Origin: Tillus elongatus
Taxonomy: Eukaryota > Arthropoda > Insecta > Coleoptera > Cleridae
Direction of reading: 5' to 3'
Length of the DNA: 64,000 nt
Assembly (NCBI GenBank): GCA_964006375.1
Contig: OZ023266.1
Span: forward strand, 160,335,292-160,399,291
Shown here: one piece after another, positions 11,330-22,889 of the stretch
Layout of the letters: each line of letters starts with the position of its first letter
How positions within the stretch are numbered: position 1 is the stretch's first letter
The notes under the pieces: model-generated
Told to the model about the DNA's origin: nothing
Databases searched by the model: none
The model's input: only the letters and a program-made list of their open reading frames with translations
Position numbers and translations under genes: made by a program

Positions 11330-11636
11330 CAATGAATGAAATACGTTCTTGCAACTCCAACTGTGAATAATTTTTAAACGAGTTAGTAAAACTTCCAAAA
11401 AAATTTGTGTGCTAAATTCAAAAAAGAAAGAGTTTTCAAATGATGTAACACTCGACCCATGTTCCCTATTTAAAATATAAGGGTTGTTATCACCACCCTT
11501 AAGCGGTTGATGTGACAAAGTTGAGTTCTATGTCAAAACATGTCCCCCTCAGTACTAAAATTGACGTGTTTCAGCGTTTCTTAAAAAAAAATTCTGGACG
11601 CAAATCGGTCTGTTTCGTTTTCAATGCGCCAGCCTG
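11330..11636. repeat. Right terminal inverted repeat of mariner-like element 1
   Basis: Nearly identical to both TIRs of the 37.85-39.74 kb element: 'cttgcaactccaactgtg', 'aagggttgttatcaccaccc', 'ggttgatgtgacaaagttga', ending 'gccagcctg' before a TA. Confidence 0.85.
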
Positions 11637-11774
11637 TATATTTATTTCTCTGTAGTGTTATAGGCAACATTGAATACAGGGTTAAAAGAAGCGGAACATA
11701 AGTGTTAATTGAACCTGTTGGCAAAATTAGATTTTTTAGCACTCACTCATTTAAATTAATAAGTAATAAACAAG

Positions 11775-12084
11775 TCTGGAGGCGGGAAGTGCGTTATGGT
11801 AGTGAATTTCCATAAAAATGTTTTTAATAACAAATATGTACCTTTTTTAAGAAAGCAGGCATGAAATTTGGTTGCCAGTATAACCTATATAGTAGAAACA
11901 ATGTGCCATATTTCATAAAACTGACTTTATTGTTTGAAAACGTAAAAAAAATCCGAAAATAAACTTTAAATGTTCCCGAAAAAACTGGTTCCTGGCCAAC
12001 GAACGTTAGGTTAATAGCAAATTGGGCTATTGAAATTTGAAACTTTAATGAAAATTCTCTACTGTAACGCATTTGCTGCGTCCA
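11775..12084 (+). repeat. MITE-like element, 'GGACGCAG' TIR family, full copy
   Basis: Starts CTGGAGGCGGGAAGTGCG and ends 'aacgcatttgctgcgtccaa'. Internal blocks match the copies at 3.9 and 20.5 kb in inverted order ('gccagtataacctatatag', 'acaatgtgcc', 'ttgggctattgaaatttg'). The open frame that overlaps it on the minus strand is inside the repeat and not a gene. Confidence 0.8.
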
Positions 12085-12089
12085 ATAAA

Positions 12090-12850
12090 ACTTTAAATCG
12101 GTTTCAGAAAAGAACAAGCACTTGTGAAGCCACGGCTCTATTAAATATGGAACGGTTTCACTAGGTTAGGGCAATAACAAAGAACCAGATGTGCTATTCA
12201 AATCAAATTAAGTTTTAAAAGTTGTCATCACGTCCTAATTGAATTTGTCATACAAAAGTTTGCTAAAAGTTCATCGGAATTACACAATCTGATCAGATAA
12301 TGGTAAAATGAAATAAGACTAAAAAAAAAGGGGAAGTCACTAACTGAGATTAGACCGCGTGTTATAGGAGTCCATTATTAAATCCACACAGCTTCCTCCA
12401 CCTCTCGGCCATTGTCAACATGACAGATGTATGTACTAACAGGTATATACTCTAGTATATTAATTTTCTAACGTCTTTATTATTTACACCATAAAATGTT
12501 TGTTTCAAATTAATTTTTTCTCATATTTTAACGAAATGAAGAAAAATTACGGCTGAGACGTAGATCTAGGAGCTTGTTAGTCATTTAAAACCGTTTTTTT
12601 TGTTTACTCAAAAAGCGCTAATTCGTACTGATGTACGACTACCAGAATTATCAATTTTGACGTTTCAACTTTCTTTTTAATCATAAGCGTGTGATTTCTT
12701 CTTCCTTTAACCTCGAGATCTGAATTTTAGTGTAAAGTATACTATTCATGACCAGGGTACCAAATTTGATTCCATAGCTTTGGAATTTTCGGAGATATGA
12801 ATTTGTTTCTAAAGAAAACGCGAAACAGATCAAAATTTAAACTGACCCTG
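12090..12850. other. No gene seen
   Basis: AT-rich spacer without open frames of interest. 'gaaattttcggagatatgaa' and neighbouring phrases resemble the interior of the composite repeats. Confidence 0.5.
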
Positions 12851-12945
12851 GATATGGGTTTTATGGATCGCGTAATTTGCGCTCATTTGAAGAAATTTTT
12901 TTAATTCAAAAGTCTCCTAATTAGTGATTTTTTTAAAATAAAAGG
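12835..12945 (-). repeat. Composite-repeat module A, partial
   Basis: 'aaactgaccctggatatggg', 'gcgctcatttgaagaaattt' and 'caaaagtctcctaattagtg' follow the module order in reverse orientation. The joint usually followed by a TA array is absent here. Confidence 0.7.
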
Positions 12946-13019
12946 TAGGTATAGATAGGCGGTTCTAGGACCTCCACCCGGCCACAGGGCGGGGGGGCCA
13001 ATAGAGGGGTCTAACCTGA

Positions 13020-13165
13020 GATGACGTCATCCAAGGTGGCGTCCAAGATGGCAGCCAAGATGGTCGCTGACAGCTGACAGGTGACATGCAAAGATGGCGG
13101 CTAACAGTTGACATTTCAATATGGCGGCTGACAACTGACATGTTACATACCAAGATGGCGGTGTG
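13020..13165. repeat. Degenerate minisatellite with 'AAGATGGCGGC' core
   Basis: 'aaggtggcgtccaagatggc', 'caagatggtcgctgacagct', 'aaagatggcggctaacagtt', 'aatatggcggctgacaactg' and 'caagatggcggtgtgcg' repeat at intervals of about 16-45 bp, with 'tgacag/tgacat' spacers. Far more GC-rich than its surroundings. Open frames on the minus strand here are artefacts of the repeat. Confidence 0.75.
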
Positions 13166-13690
13166 CGTATGCGCAAACCAACTTTGTTAGTTTTTAAGTT
13201 AACTCCCACGTATTTGATATAATGTTACTCGCCATGACGAGTAGAATGCAACGCCGCTACCGCAGGCGGCATCGTAGGCAGCGGGGGCTGCGTTTCCCGG
13301 TCGGAATCTAGATCAGGATCTAGATCGGGGTCCAGATCTAACCGATCTAAATAATTAGACATGTCATTCTTATTTTTATAAAAATGACGTATGTAAAGTT
13401 GCCGGTTTGGGCATGCGCAAACCAACTTTTTTTATTAAGCTGTGTAGAGGTATAGTGTTTGGTTTCATGGTAATAGACTCGAAGAGTAGAATTCAAAAAT
13501 AGTATCACCGTCGCCGAAAGCGGTGGTGGGGGCGGAGAAACCTAACGTTCTTATTAATTGATGTAGAGGTATGATGTTATGGTAATGACTTCGAAGAGTA
13601 GAATTCAAAAATAGCATCGGTCGCCGTTTGAGGTGGTGGTAGGGGGTGGTGGGGTCGGCGAAAACTAACTTCCTCAGTTTTCGGCTTAGA
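13160..13690. repeat. Degenerate tandem repeat, units about 120-250 bp
   Basis: Recurring phrases: 'gcgcaaaccaacttt' at about 13,170 and 13,415; 'gtagaggtat' at about 13,443 and 13,563; 'gaagagtagaattcaaaaat' at about 13,480 and 13,592, each followed by 'atc' and a 'cgccg...ggtggtgg' G-rich tail. A 'gatctagatc' cluster lies at 13,308-13,345. No protein motif is recognised. Confidence 0.7.
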
Positions 13691-13913
13691 TGTTTGGTGT
13701 TTGGTGTCATGTTTCTAGACCTGATTTATAATATAAATCAGGTCAACAAACAGCTGACGTTGTGGTTTTGCAAGTCTGAACACCCTCGGCATAGAAATTG
13801 TTGGTAAACTCTACATGATATAAAAAAGGCCGTCTGTTTTATCGAATTTGTTCGTATATCCCATAAGAAACCATGGAAAAAATAACACAATATTCACAAA
13901 ATATAAAACACTA

Positions 13914-13917
<4 letters not shown>

Positions 13918-14009
<92 letters not shown>
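13918..14009. repeat. (TA)n microsatellite
   Basis: About 45 TA units, ended by 'tgtaactgaccctagatata', which is the start of a module A copy in reverse. IYIY open frames across it are meaningless. Confidence 0.95.
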
Positions 14010-14012
<3 letters not shown>

Positions 14013-14125
14013 ACTGACCCTAGATATAAGCTTTAGGGTTCCTAAAATGGGCGCATTTGAAGAATTTTTTTAATTCAAAAGTCGGGACCTGCTCGGTAGT
14101 GAATTCTTTTACTAAAATCCGCTAA
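14010..14125 (-). repeat. Composite-repeat module A, partial
   Basis: 'taactgaccctagatataag', 'ggcgcatttgaagaattttt', 'caaaagtcgggacctgctcg' and 'gtgaattctttta' in the usual reverse order, directly beside the TA array. Confidence 0.7.
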
Positions 14126-14845
14126 AAATAAGGAACACAAATTTTTCAAAAGAAAACATATTTTATCTGGATAAAAAAATATTCACGGTGTAGTTGTATG
14201 TTAAAGCAAAGTCCTGTAAGTAGCGCTGTATAGCGTGTTCGCAGGCGATCAACTTAAAATAGGAAAAAGATGTAGGCAGACGTCTGGGAATGAGAGCAGT
14301 TATGCAGTAAAATGTAATTTTTAGATGATATTAGAAGAAGCTTACTTTAAAATATAAAAAGCTGAAAGTAATTAATGCTCAGACAGGTAACTATTTATTA
14401 TCGATATAGTTGGCTAGAGCTCTCAAGTGCAAAAGAGCACGGTGGCTGCTCCTAATAATGATGCACATTCAGGAGAGCCGTGACAGCACTTCCCGTAACC
14501 ATGACTACCATCATGTGCGACATCTCTACAATCACGAGCTGCTCTCCAGCTTACCTTGAGTAACAAGGATGCTCTCCTATCCTCTCATAAAAGATAATAA
14601 TAAGTCTTCTTATAGAGAAAAAAAACTGGGTTTTCACTGTTCTATTTGGGGTGCCGGGGCAATGTATTTTTTTTTGTCACAAGAGACAATAACATATACA
14701 CATGGCGTTGTTAGTACGTAAGGAAAATCGATATAAAAAATTACATTTATTTTCAAAGAGGATAAAATCATGTAAGAAAAGCCATTAAATTGTGAGTTAT
14801 CGATATTCTAATACCGTTTGACGATAATTATCATATATAGTAAAA
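14126..14845. other. No gene seen
   Basis: AT-rich sequence with a slightly GC-richer block at 14,405-14,580 ('gagctctcaagtgcaaaaga', 'gagctgctctccagc'). No open frame, RNA signature or inverted repeat was recognised. Confidence 0.5.
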
Positions 14846-14848
14846 AAG

Positions 14849-15176
14849 TCTGGACGCAGCAAGTGTGTTATGGTAGTGAATTTTCATAGAAGTGATCTGG
14901 CACAAAATATGTTATTATAACTTTTTTTTCTTGCAACATAGAAATCTAAATTTTGGTGTATGGTTTACTTTTTATATTGTTAACCCCCCTACCAAATTTG
15001 GTTATCATCCCTTTTTTTTGAGTTATTTTTTTTTCGAATGGAAACTCAATTTTTTTCCGGAAAACCTCGTCCTATTTTCCTGACTAACGAACTTATCCAA
15101 GCCATTTACAAAGGAAAGGCACGTGCCAAATTTCATCTAAATCGGCCCATTATTTTTTGACTTATCGGTGTGATAC
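14849..15176 (-). repeat. Composite repeat fragment with one 'GGACGCAG' terminus
   Basis: Begins CTGGACGCAGCAAGTGTG, then, in reverse, the module with 'ctaacgaacttatccaagcc' and 'atcggcccattattttttga' also found at 19.5-19.6 kb. It runs into the CA/TA array and resumes beyond it as module A (15,372 onward), so the array sits inside the repeat. Confidence 0.7.
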
Positions 15177-15692
<516 letters not shown>

Positions 15693-15839
15693 AAATAATT
15701 TGAAATTATTTATTACAAAAAGGGGAGGGGGGGGGGGCACCTTTGAGCGGGCGTAACTGATTCATTAAATATTTCTCTTGATTCAATATTAAAAATAAAT
15801 TATTTCTCATCGGTGGAATCAAATCAATAATCTGAACAT

Positions 15840-18450
15840 ATTGTTAACCAGCTACTAGAAGTGTATCCAAAAGTTTTCGAAAATACATGTAATACTTGTA
15901 ATATTGGTAAAGCAACTTTACATCTAAAATCTAATTCTACACCAGTATTCTACCATGCTAGAACGTTACCTTTTGCTCTCAAAAATAACGTTGAAGTCGA
16001 ACTAGACAAATTAGTAAATCTAGGAATATTAAGTCCAATAAATTATAGTAATTCGGCGACGCCAATATTGTCCCCGTATTAAAAAAAATGGCGAAATCAG
16101 AATTTGTGGCGATTTTAAAGTTACTTTAAATCCCAAATTAAATATAGATAAATATCCCTTACCAAAAATAGAAGATTTGTTATAATGCAATATTTTACAA
16201 AAATTGATTTATCACAGGCATATGCACGAATTGAATTGGACGATGATTCAAAAGAACTGGTTACTATAAATATTATTTAGATACAACCGATTACCCTATA
16301 GGGTTGCTTCCAGTCCGGGTATTTTTCAAGGAATCCAAATATTTTTGCAGGTATGGAAGGCGTTTCTCATTTCTTGGACGACATATTGTTGTCCTCAACA
16401 AATAAAGAAAATCATGCGAAACTTTTGCATAATGTTTTCAGCAGACTAAATCAATTTGGATTAAAAATCCAATTATCTAAATGTACATTTTGTAAAAATG
16501 AAATTAATTATTTGGGTTATGTTATAAATAGAGAAGGTATAAAAACGTCACCAGAAAAAGAGGAGGCTATTCGTAAATGCAAATCCCCAGCAATGTTACA
16601 GAATTGAAAGCATTTTTAGGACTTGTAAATTTTTATTCCAAATTTTTAAACCAAGCATCCTCTGTTTTGTCACCACTTTATAAATTGTTAAAGAAAAATG
16701 CTTCTTTTAAGTGGACACATGAGCAACAAAATCCTTTCGAACCCATTAAATAAGATACTTGTTCATCTAAAGTATTGGCGCATTATAACCCAGACTTGCC
16801 TTTAATTCTCTCTAGTGATGCAAGTAATTATGGAATAGCTGCTGTAATATCTCATAAATATACAAACGGCGATGTAAAACCGATAGCCTTTGCTTCAAGA
16901 ACATTATCATCTGCCGAAGTGTCGTATTCACAAATAGATAAAGAAGCCCTTGCAATCATATTTGGAATTAAACGGTTTCACCAATATTTATATGGCAGAA
17001 CATTCACGCCTTTAACAGACCACAAACCACTTATATCTATATACGGTGACAAAAAAAGGCATTCCTATTTTTGCAGCCAGTAGGTTGCAAAGATTGAGTG
17101 TCATTTTGTCCGCTTATCAGTATGATATTAAATATATTAAATCTGCACAAAATAGTAATGCCGATGCATTGTCACGATTGCCGGTAAACGAAAATAGCAA
17201 ATGTGTTGAGTCAAGATTATAGTCACCTGTTTTATTTACAAGAAAATTTACCCATCGATTTAAAAAAAAAAATTCAAGCGGAAACAAAAAAAAGATTTTA
17301 CGTTAAATAAACTAATTAAATATTGTCTGCACGGTTGGCCAAATAGTATCGATCAAGTAAATGAAAGTATAAAAGTATATTATCCAAAACGTGATGAATT
17401 ACATGTAGAATATGGTTGTATTTTTTGGGGTTATAGATTTATAATTCCAGAAACACTAAAACAATTAGTTATGAAAGAATTGCATATAAATCACTTAGGG
17501 GTAAACAAATGTAAGGCTTCTGCAAGATCTTATGTTTATTGGCCAAACATGAACCGTGATATTGAACACATGTGTACAAATTGTAATATATGTAACATAG
17601 TTAGACCTAATCCTTGCAAATCAGATTTATATCCGTGGCCTCTAACTTCAAAACCGTGGTCACGAGTGCATGTAGATATTTTAGCGCCTATTTTTGAAAA
17701 GAAATATTTGATAGTGATAGACTCATATACGAAATGGCTATAGGTGATAGAAATGAATTCAACTACAGCAGAATGTACTATATCTAGATTACGCAATATT
17801 TTTTCGCGATTTGGTTTACCTGATATAATAGTATCAGATAACGGACCGGCTTTTGAAAGTGTCAAATTTAATTCTTATTTGCAAATTAACGGCATAAGAC
17901 ATCTATTCTCCCCATAATTTCATCCCAGTAGCAACGGTCAAGCCGAAATCTATGTTAAACACGTTAACTTAGCATTAAAAAAGGCTCGGGGAGAAGGTGT
18001 AAACTTACAGGTAGCTTTAGATAGATTTTTGTTCGATCATAGAAATAGTGCACATGATACAACCGAGAAAAATCCCGCTATGTTAATGTTAGGACGAAAA
18101 CTAAAATGTCGTCTTGATTTAATTTTACCCGATAACGAAATTAGAAGAGAAATAAAACAGTTGCAACAAAATAATATTTCTGGTAAGCCACAGAAAGCTT
18201 TAAATGTAAACGACCCAATTTTATTCAGAGATTATACAAATCCTAATAACCCTTCTTGGAAAAAAAAGTACGATTTCAAAACCGAGGAGCAGCATAACAT
18301 ATGAAGTGAAATCTGAGAGTGGTAATACTGTCAGGCATTGAGATCAAATTATTCCTTTAATTAAAAGGAGTAACAATCGTCAGTCATTGGCATCTTCAGA
18401 TTTTAACACAAATGATGATAATGTTAATGTTGAAAGTACTTGTAAATAGG
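15840..18450 (+). pseudogene. pol: Ty3/gypsy pol pseudogene in left arm (RT, RNase H, integrase)
   Basis: Encodes, in pieces, the enzymes that copy and integrate an LTR retrotransposon. RT: PFALKNNVEVELDKLVNLGI then, in another frame, KKNGEIRICGDFKVTLNPKL and the HFLDDILLSS active site at 16,368-16,397. RNase H: LILSSDASNYGIAAVISHKY and KEALAIIFGIKRFHQYLYG at 16,775-17,083. Integrase: zinc motif HINHLG...CTNCNIC at 17,471-17,600, then VHVDIL, VSDNGPAFES and GQAEIYV with the three catalytic acids. At least seven stops or frameshifts, for example TAG at 17,741-17,743. The 5' end is cut at the arm boundary. TGA at 18,302-18,304 is CGA in the right arm. Confidence 0.9.
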
Positions 18451-18560
18451 TACCTATATACCTACATACTGCATTAATACTTTTGACTTGTAAAAAAATG
18501 TATGTACATATTTGAACTGTTAATTAGGGGTATATAACTTCTAAACAATTAGGGTAAGGG

Positions 18561-18750
18561 TGTGATATATTATTATAATAAATCAGGTAATATTTACTTA
18601 TCAGAATGTTATCTTTTATTGTCTGTATTTTATTAAGAATAAACCACTTTAGTTCGATACTTCGGTCTTTTAACTGCTACCTAAAAATACGTATTATTTA
18701 TAGTGTAAATTATAAGTTCTCCACTTAGGAGAAACGTTACAAAAACCATC
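18561..18750 (+). repeat. Putative 3' LTR start of the gypsy element
   Basis: Purine-rich 'attagggtaaggg' is directly followed by TGTGATATATTATT, the layout of a polypurine tract and an LTR beginning with TG. An AATAAA lies near 18,639. I could not find the matching 5' LTR or a definite CA end, so the length is a guess. Confidence 0.4.
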
Positions 18751-19286
18751 GCCAGGTCTTTAAAAATGTGTTGTGGTGATTTGGGTTCTACAAGTGTACT
18801 TAACAGTGCTCATCACATGTTGTAATCTTTACTTAGTGCAGATTAAGATTAATTTGTTTAAAGAAGATTGAAGTTTCTGTGATAAAACTTATAACAAGCC
18901 AGAAGATTTAATTAAGTAAACTTTGTAGGGTATGACTTATATGAAGGATGTTTATAAATCTCTTTTTTAACACAGAACATGTTTCGTACAATACCTTTTC
19001 TAAAAGTCGTTTATCTTTGGAGACAACCCATACTTTATCTACTTATCTGTTCTCCGCTTTAGTTCTACCTTTCCAGGTATTACAAGTTTCTGCAACTCGT
19101 TATAAGAGCATTATGAGAAAAAGAAAATAACAGCAACTTGAAATGTTTCTGATGCGGCTCGTGTTCACTAAATCCCATAGAGTGTCTTTGATAGACTTAT
19201 ATATCTTTTTATGTAGAGAGCTTTTTATGTCATAAATATCAACGTTATGAGGTGCATTTTATGAAACTGCGACCACTTAAAAAAGC
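18751..19286. other. No gene seen (mirrored at about 27.17-27.70 kb)
   Basis: AT-rich sequence. The short open frame at 18,948-19,130 (Ser/Leu/Thr-rich) has no recognisable motif. Confidence 0.5.
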
Positions 19287-20797
19287 CTGGACGCAGTAAG
19301 TGCGTTATGGTGGCGAATTATCGTAAAAATGTTTTTAATGACAAATATGTCTTGTTAGTGAATTTTCTTAAAAAAATTCACGAATGAGGAGATCCCGACT
19401 TTTGAATTTTGAAAAAATTTCTTCAAATGAGCGCTATTTAGGACCCCTGGAACCCAAATCCGAGGTCAGTTTCAGTATGTGTCACACCTATAACTTAAAA
19501 AATAATGAACCGATTTTGATAAAACTTGGTGAGTACCTTCCTTTCGCAAGTGGCTTGGATAAGTTCGTTAGCCAGGTAAATCCGCCCAGGTTTTCCCGGA
19601 AAATTTTGTATTTTCTTTCGAAAAAAATCGAATTTTTTTTTATATTTTTAAAATTAACAAAGTAAGGACAACCTTATACGCGTGTTTATATCATTATTTG
19701 GAACTTACATACCAAAATTTAGCTCCGTAGGTTAAAGGACAAAAAAGTTACAGGCATTTAAAGAAAAATAAATTTGGGTTCTCTTCAAAACGTCAAAATC
19801 CCGATTTTAAACGTCAAAATTGGTGAGTACGTTCCTTTCGCAAGTGGCTTGGATAGGTTTGTTAGCCAGGAAAATCCGCCAAGGTTTTCCCGACAAATTT
19901 TGTGTTTAGCTCTGTAGGTCAAAAGACAAAAAGTTATAGGCATTTAAACAAAAATAAATTGGGGTTTTTCACAAAACGTCAAAGTTGCGATTTAAACGTC
20001 AAAATTGGCAATTGGCTACATTTAGGAAAAGAACTTGAATCTAATACGGGCTATGGAAATAAAATGTCTCAAGAAGAATGTTTTACAAACCCTGTTGTCT
20101 TAGTTTCAACCGTCATTGTCCTTCATTTTAATAAAATGTTTCCAAAAAATTCATTTCAAATAGACCCTTTCTCTGACGCTTGGCAGTAGTCTTAGCTATA
20201 GAGTTTATCGTTAATGGTATATAATTTTTGTAGAATTTTCGAAAAAAAATCAATAAAGCTCAATATATCTGTTATTATACAAGATATGAAAAAAAATTGT
20301 ATATATTAATTATAGGGTGTCTTGAGCTACATCTTAAAAAATTATTTCTACAATCACAGGGTGGCCCATAAGTCGTTGGTGATAAAAATTTTCTTTTTTT
20401 TAATCAAACACGCCTTATGTTATTGCATTTTTGCATTTTTGCATTTTCCATCGAAATATAATGCATCTTTGTAAGAAAAAACATTCTGGATGCAGTAAGT
20501 GCGTTATGGTAGCGAATTTTGATCAAATGCCTAATATTTGAATAGCTCAATTTGCTATTAACCTATAAGGTTGACCAAGAAACGAGTTTTTTCGGGAACA
20601 CTTTAAGTTTACTTTCGGAAATTTTTGTACATTTTCAAACAATAAAGTTATTTTGATGAAACATGGCACATTGTTTTTACTATAAAGATTATACTGGCAA
20701 CCAAATGTGATGCCTGCTTTCTTAAAAAAAACACATTATTGCTATTAAAAAATAGTTTTATGAAAATTCACTACCATAACGCACTTGCTGCGTCCAG
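19287..20797 (+). repeat. Composite repeat, longest copy (1.5 kb), 'GGACGCAG' TIRs at both ends
   Basis: Left end CTGGACGCAGTAAGTGCG, then the AGTGAATTTTCTT palindrome and module A, followed by a duplicated block: 'ttcgcaagtggcttggata' at about 19,536 and 19,838, and the 'gtaggt...aaacgtcaaaat' segment twice. Next come 'taatacgggctatgg' and 'ttaattatagggtgtc', and finally a complete inner MITE (20,486-20,797) ending 'cacttgctgcgtccag'. Non-coding; the open frames in it are not protein-like. Confidence 0.75.
20486..20797 (+). repeat. MITE-like element, 312 bp, inside the composite repeat
   Basis: Both TIRs are clear ('ctggatgcagtaagtgcgtt' and 'aacgcacttgctgcgtccag'). The interior matches the 3.87 and 11.78 kb copies. 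Confidence 0.8.
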
Positions 20798-20869
20798 AGT
20801 TTTTTTTTAAAGAAGGACATTTGGTTGGCAGTATAACCTATATACTACTAACAATGGGGTGCAAAGTTA

Positions 20870-21330
20870 GCTCGCCTCCTCGTGGTGCACCCGGGGTAAC
20901 GCTAAAGAGCTAACAAACTTGGCATCCGGACAATCTTGTCATCTCCCGGCTAAAACACATGATGCCTGACGCGACATTTAATCCAACCGGTCCTCCTCAG
21001 GACCTATTGACAAGAAATCTTGGACCAAGTCTCAGGATCTACCAACTAAATATAGAAGGAATAAGCTTGGCTAAGTGCCAAGTTCTTCATAGTCTTAGTG
21101 AGTAACGATGTTGACGTCATTGCCATACAGGAAACCCATACGGAAAACGAGGACCAGCTTGCCAAAAGAGGCAGAATACCGGGGTACGACCTCATCGGGG
21201 CAACATACCACCATGCTTACGGGGTCGCAATCTAGGTTCGCTCATCTATCCAACATGCCCAACTGTTTAAAATATCTAGCTCAAACAATATCCACAAGGT
21301 AGTCATCAGGGTAGGAGAAATACACATTAG

Positions 21331-21389
<59 letters not shown>

Positions 21390-21600
21390 TCCTGCTATAA
21401 CTTGGTCACCTGACGACCAGCCTACCTCACCCCACCCAGCTGTCTATGTGGGAGATTACAACAGCCACCACACGCTGTGGAAATACAGGAATACAGACTA
21501 CAATGGCGAAATACTAATGAACTGGGCAGTTGTTAATAATGCATACTTGGTGTTTGACGCTAAACAACGGGGAATTTTCAAATCTGCAGCATTGAAGATT
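20870..21600 (+). pseudogene. Non-LTR endonuclease fragment in left arm
   Basis: Apurinic-type endonuclease of a non-LTR retrotransposon. LRIYQLNIEGISLAKCQVLH starts the fold, DVIAIQETHTENEDQLAKRG carries the catalytic Glu, and after a TA array PHPAVYVGDYNSHHTLWKYR is the GDxN motif. Sequence stops at AKQRGIF, without the SDH motif or RT, where module A begins. A frameshift and a stop occur near 21,100 and 21,232. The TA array (21,334-21,385) sits between codons that would normally read NIY and KPP. Confidence 0.8.
21334..21385. repeat. (TA)26 microsatellite inside endonuclease coding sequence
   Basis: 52 bp. The mirror array at 25,073-25,120 is 48 bp, the clearest length difference between the arms. 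Confidence 0.95.
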
Positions 21601-22779
21601 TCTTCAGATGAGTGCAAACTAGGCCCCCTAGAATCCATATATGGAGTTAGTTTCAGTTTTTATCTGGTTACATATATACAGCGTGACGCATTTATATGGT
21701 AAAGCTCAATATGTATATTCGTTATTATACAAGATACGAGAAAAATGGTACATGTTAATTATAGGGTGTCTTTAGCTGCGTCTTACAAAATTATTTTGAC
21801 AATCACAGGCTGGCCCATAAGTCGTTGGTGATCCAATTTTTTTTTCGAACATCCCTTATATTAGTACATTTTGGCATTTTTTAATGCATGTTTGTAAGAA
21901 AAAAATCTAGACGCAGTAAGTGAGTTTTGGTAGCTTATTGTCAATAAATGCTTCAAATTTTGATGACTCTATTTGCTATTAATCTAAAGGTCGTTGGTTA
22001 GAAAACCAGTTTTTTCACGGAATCAATCTAACATTTTTTTTACTTTCACTTAGATTTTTTCTAGAAACAATAGTTACTAGATTTCATACGTTTGGACCTA
22101 GTTCTCATTTTTCTTTAAAGCGCCTGGAAAACTTCATCACTTTTGAATCTAAAATTATAATTTTCGGCAGATATTTTTTATCGATATTAATAAATGTTGG
22201 TTAAGAATATTCACTAAAAGAGATATATTTTTTTAAATATTTTTTCTTGGAGAAAACGGTTTAATTAGGTTGGCTAAAATGAAATCATCCAGTCTACATA
22301 CAGACTTGTAGACTACTTCTCTGGCTTCACTGTTGGGTTTCATTTCTGTAGGTGAAGGGCGTAACCAGCGCGTAAGCTAACTGGAGCAAGTGGCCCTTAT
22401 GAATTCTGGATGTTCGAGGATGTTCTTCAACGTTTCAGTGACTAGTTTCGCTGCTTGACAGCATTCTGAGACAGATAAAACTACCTGTCACGTTTATCAT
22501 TTGGCAGATACTTTCCTTTTCAGAGTACCTAGATATACCAAATTTTACTTTTATAGCTTCATAAAAAATTGAGTTTGTTCATTGTTGAACACAAGATTAA
22601 AATTTTTTTCATAATGGGAAGATATTGATGGTAACACTTAAAAAAAAATCTTACAAACTCTCTAAAACCGATCATCAAGGTCTGTTTAAATTTAGATTAT
22701 CAATTTTAGTAATATGCTGTACTAATAGTGTGAGATTTTTATGAAAATTCACTACCATAACGCAATTCCTGTATTCCGA
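21590..22779 (+). repeat. Module A fragment followed by an 870-bp element with 'GACGCAG'-type TIRs
   Basis: Module A phrases at 21,590-21,670 and 'ttaattatagggtgtcttta' lead to CTAGACGCAGTAAGTGAG (21,907), and the far end is 'ctaccataacgcaattcctg' at about 22,760-22,779. The interior is unlike the 310-bp MITEs but shares a block ('gatcatcaag...ttttagagag' in reverse) with the 31.3-31.9 kb repeat. Non-coding. Confidence 0.65.
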
Positions 22780-22806
22780 TTTTTTTTAAATTACTGTATA
22801 TGAAGC

Positions 22807-22889
22807 GCCGCTGTGGCCGAGTTGTAAAGTCGACTAAAACTTCCCAATTCGCACTCGGGGGACGACGGTTCGAGACTCACCGGCAGCGG
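22807..22889 (+). repeat. tRNA-Ser/Leu-like pseudogene, SINE head
   Basis: Same sequence as the copy at 15,607-15,689, in the opposite orientation, beginning GCCGCTGTGGCCGAGTTG and ending at CAGCGG. Body continues to about 22,990. Confidence 0.65.

Larger units (their letters stand above)
10498..11636 (+). mobile_element. Mariner-like element 1, right half only
   Basis: Same family as the element at 37.85-39.74 kb. The right side is complete: transposase C-terminus, then a TIR of about 300 bp ending 'caatgcgccagcctg' followed by TA. The left TIR and the helix-turn-helix region are missing; the Penelope-like element takes their place. Confidence 0.85.

Noticed and set aside
11824..12117. 97-codon minus-strand frame
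   Set aside because: Lies inside a 310-bp MITE; not conserved as protein in the other MITE copies.
13020..13690. CRISPR-like array of short repeats
   Set aside because: Units are irregular in length and sequence, without constant repeats and unique spacers; the window is eukaryotic.
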